A stretch of DNA of 64,000 nt from MGBC114079 sp964531385 (GTDB lineage: Bacteria; Bacillota; Clostridia; Lachnospirales; CAG-274), in NCBI GenBank assembly GCA_964531385.1, contig CAZHGC010000005.1, positions 62,001-126,000 on the forward strand, given 5' to 3'. Positions 61,871 through 64,000 of this stretch are shown here, in pieces. Within the stretch, counting starts at the first letter, position 1. Each line of letters opens with the position of its first letter. The position numbers were made by a program, and so were the translations under genes. Under the pieces are notes generated by a model. The model had not been told where the DNA came from, searched no databases, and saw only the letters and a list, made by a program, of their open reading frames with translations.

Positions 61871-64000
61871 ATGCAAGATATGGACTGTGTTATTAGAAAA
61901 TGCGAAAATTTTTATAAAAAAGAAAAAAGCTGTTTGTCGGTTATTATGCTTATTTCAAGGCTTTATATTGGCTTTATTGAAACAGGCTCTTTCGGATATG
62001 CAGACAACGCATTTTTTGTTGCAGTTAAAAAATTTAACGATAATACAAAAAACATAATTTATATTTTGGCGGCGGCTTTTTTTGAGGCAGAAACAGGAAG
62101 ATACAGTTCGGCATTGAAAAGAATTGCCATTTGCGAAAATTATAAAAATTATTTGAAAAATAACAAACCGGAAATTTATGCTTTCTATTTATACATTAAT
62201 TCTTTTGTTTTGTTTAAACAAAAATTTATGAGAGAAAGTGTTCACAATTATAGAGAAATTTACAATATTTGGGAACAAAATCAAAATTCCGATTTTATTT
62301 TCTTGCTTCTTGCGGCACTTGATATTGAATATGATAATTTTGGAAACGCAAAGAAAAGGCTTGAAATTTATGAAGAAAAAAATAATGGAAATTTCCTTTT
62401 TTATATATGTTTACTTAAATATTTTAAAAGCAAAAACAAAAGCATTTACTGCACTCCTAAGCTATTTGTTCCGTTTTTGAAATGGGTTATTGCTCACAAA
62501 ATTGATGTTGAGCCGATTATGCGTTTATATTCCGAAAAAATTTGCGGAGTGTTTAACGAAAACAAGCAATTGTGTTTTAAATTATATTCTATGTATGAAG
62601 ATGACGAGCTTTTGAAAACTATTTGCACATACTACATTGAAAACAACGACCTTTCTTCAGAAGCTTTGAAATATTATGAACTTGCTGTCAAAAAACAAAC
62701 GGTTGTTCCTAAACTTAATGATTTTTTTATACGAAGTTCATTTTATAATGATAAAGAAAATTTTGGAATTTATCCTATAAAAACTTTTTTGAGGTTTGGT
62801 GTTGTGGCAGATGATATAAAGCCGTATATTTATCATTTGATTTTGAACAATAAAAAATTTAGGGATATTCTTGAGGAGTATTTTTATGACATTGCGGAGT
62901 TTGGAATTTATTCTGCAAAAAACGCTCTTCAGGGAAGATATTACAACACTATTTATCGTTTTATAATTGAAAATAAAGATAAATTTGATGTTGAAGATGA
63001 AATTATTAAAAAAATGGAAAATTATCTTTTTCCTATGCTTTTTTTGAGCACTGTTTATGCGGAAGACGATAATTCGAAATATTGTTTTGTTTTTGAAAAA
63101 AATAAAGAAGAAGCAACAATTTACAAATTTGAAAACAGAAAATGCAATGTTAAAATATCATCGGAGTTTTCTGAAATTTATTTGGCAAATTCCGAAAGAC
63201 AATTTAATAATTCAAAATTTACCGTTAAAAAATATGTTGAAAATAAAAGTTTCAGTCTTTATAAAGCCTTTTATTTTGACGGTTTTACTTCGGAAGAGCT
63301 TGACTTTGCTTTGGCGGGGTATTATATAAACATTACTTATCCAGAAGAAGACTGCATTGCCATTTTTGAAAGAGTTTTAAATTATGACATTTCTCACGAT
63401 TTCCGAATGAAAATATTGATGGCTGTTGGAAATTTATATTACTTGAATTTTGATTTTGACAGGGCACTTGAATGCTTTCGTCGGATTGAACCTAAATATA
63501 TTAAAGATAAATATGTTAGAAATATGTTTGATGTGTTTTTGAAAAATCACGAGTTTGGAAAAGCAACGATACTTATCGTTGAAAAAAGTTATTGTATTCC
63601 GGATTCGATGCTTTTTGAGGGTGTTAGGAAAATTCTTAAAGTTGAAAAGCTTAGGCCATTTCTTGCAAAATGCGTTTATGAACTTGTTCTTAAATCAAGG
63701 TATGATAGGCATATGATTAAGCTTTTGGTTGACCATTATAAAGGTGGCAGAAGAGATTGGCTTTTGATTTGCGATGTTCTATATGGAATGGGAACTCCGA
63801 ATCGAAGCATTGACGAAAAGCTTATGAAGATAAGTATGCAGGAAAGAATTTTTGACAAAAAAGTTCAGCTTGTTTTTGAATTTATGTATGAAAACGACAG
63901 AGGAAACGAACTTATTGGCGAATTTGCGGAATATTGTTGTTATGAAATGATTGTTAATTTGGTTAGACCGGAGAAAGAAACAATTCAAATTCTTGAAAAA
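61871..64000 (+). CDS. DUF5717-like protein, C-terminal helical part (3' end outside window)
   Basis: Frame of 710 codons open to the window edge without a stop. It starts at ATG 61871 with GGAG at 61858-61861; a TAG at 61862-61864 closes the frame just upstream, so it is a separate gene and not a frameshifted continuation of the preceding one. The protein is rich in aromatic residues and helical pairs (e.g. ALKRIAICENYKNYLKNN, DRALECFRRIEPKYI), like the TPR-like repeats of the C-terminal part of DUF5717 proteins. The opening is MQDMDCVIRKCENFYKKE. There is no signal peptide. Function unknown; with its upstream partner it appears to be a split version of a normally single protein. Confidence 0.7.
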   Translation, partial: MQDMDCVIRKCENFYKKEKSCLSVIMLISRLYIGFIETGSFGYADNAFFVAVKKFNDNTKNIIYILAAAFFEAETGRYSSALKRIAICENYKNYLKNNKPEIYAFYLYINSFVLFKQKFMRESVHNYREIYNIWEQNQNSDFIFLLLAALDIEYDNFGNAKKRLEIYEEKNNGNFLFYICLLKYFKSKNKSIYCTPKLFVPFLKWVIAHKIDVEPIMRLYSEKICGVFNENKQLCFKLYSMYEDDELLKTICTYYIENNDLSSEALKYYELAVKKQTVVPKLNDFFIRSSFYNDKENFGIYPIKTFLRFGVVADDIKPYIYHLILNNKKFRDILEEYFYDIAEFGIYSAKNALQGRYYNTIYRFIIENKDKFDVEDEIIKKMENYLFPMLFLSTVYAEDDNSKYCFVFEKNKEEATIYKFENRKCNVKISSEFSEIYLANSERQFNNSKFTVKKYVENKSFSLYKAFYFDGFTSEELDFALAGYYINITYPEEDCIAIFERVLNYDISHDFRMKILMAVGNLYYLNFDFDRALECFRRIEPKYIKDKYVRNMFDVFLKNHEFGKATILIVEKSYCIPDSMLFEGVRKILKVEKLRPFLAKCVYELVLKSRYDRHMIKLLVDHYKGGRRDWLLICDVLYGMGTPNRSIDEKLMKISMQERIFDKKVQLVFEFMYENDRGNELIGEFAEYCCYEMIVNLVRPEKETIQILEK

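Noticed and set aside
1..64000. tRNA, rRNA, transposase, integrase, prophage or toxin-antitoxin genes
   Set aside because: I looked for cloverleaf-like clusters, DDE or integrase motifs and paired small genes and found none that could be supported.

Overview
The window is strongly AT-rich. Its gene content points to an anaerobic, motile member of the Clostridia (Firmicutes) from a sporulating lineage. The evidence is the spoVD-murE-murF-mraY-murD-spoVE/ftsW order, the block asp23-nusB-xseAB-ispA-dxs-tlyA-nadK-argR-recN, purine-rich Shine-Dalgarno sequences before nearly every gene, frequent TTG/GTG starts, flagellar genes, and a homocitrate/Re-citrate-synthase-like gene paired with an isocitrate dehydrogenase. 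Closer placement (Lachnospirales-like) is inference. Nearly all genes lie on the + strand; only a small block at about 52.0-53.6 kb is on the - strand. Two runs of N mark assembly gaps. One is 10 N inside spoVD (7255-7264). The other is 100 N inside a tandem repeat of a giant gene (45954-46053).

Layout. 0-5.5 kb: envelope polysaccharide genes (flippase-like membrane protein cut by the window edge, UDP-glucose dehydrogenase, two GT4 glycosyltransferases, mannose-6-phosphate isomerase). 5.8-14.3 kb: peptidoglycan cluster. 14.5-21.3 kb: sbcC without sbcD, a MATE exporter, a GNAT acetyltransferase and an S41 protease. 21.5-25.5 kb: complete-looking folate operon (folC, folE, HD hydrolase, folP, fused folB-folK). 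25.7-34.7 kb: housekeeping block from the Asp23-like gene to recN. 34.7-39.8 kb: a lipoprotein, the t6A genes tsaE and tsaB with rimI, and a LonB-like protease. 40.2-44.7 kb: a second MATE exporter, a duplicated DUF1538 membrane protein with a tandem PII-like protein, and an isolated TIGR03915-type gene.

44.7-51.9 kb is a motility unit. A sigma-D-like promoter precedes a giant protein of about 1,630 residues with 52-residue tandem repeats, ENI-type helical repeats and a FliK-like C-terminus. A 46-codon gene overlapping the flagellin start, flagellin and fliS follow. 52.0-53.6 kb, - strand: a GH105 hydrolase and a small membrane-anchored protein. 54.0-56.6 kb: Re-citrate-synthase-like and isocitrate dehydrogenase genes. 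57.0-60.4 kb: a poly-HAMP chemoreceptor next to an orphan sugar-binding lipoprotein. 60.7-64.0 kb: a DUF5717-like system split into two genes, the second running off the window.

The candidates I consider most novel are the repeat-bearing FliK-like giant protein with its flagellin-coupled microprotein, the DUF1538/tandem-PII pair, the split DUF5717-like pair with a possible ATT start, and the HD hydrolase embedded in the folate operon. No tRNA, rRNA, CRISPR array, transposase, prophage or recognisable riboswitch was seen.
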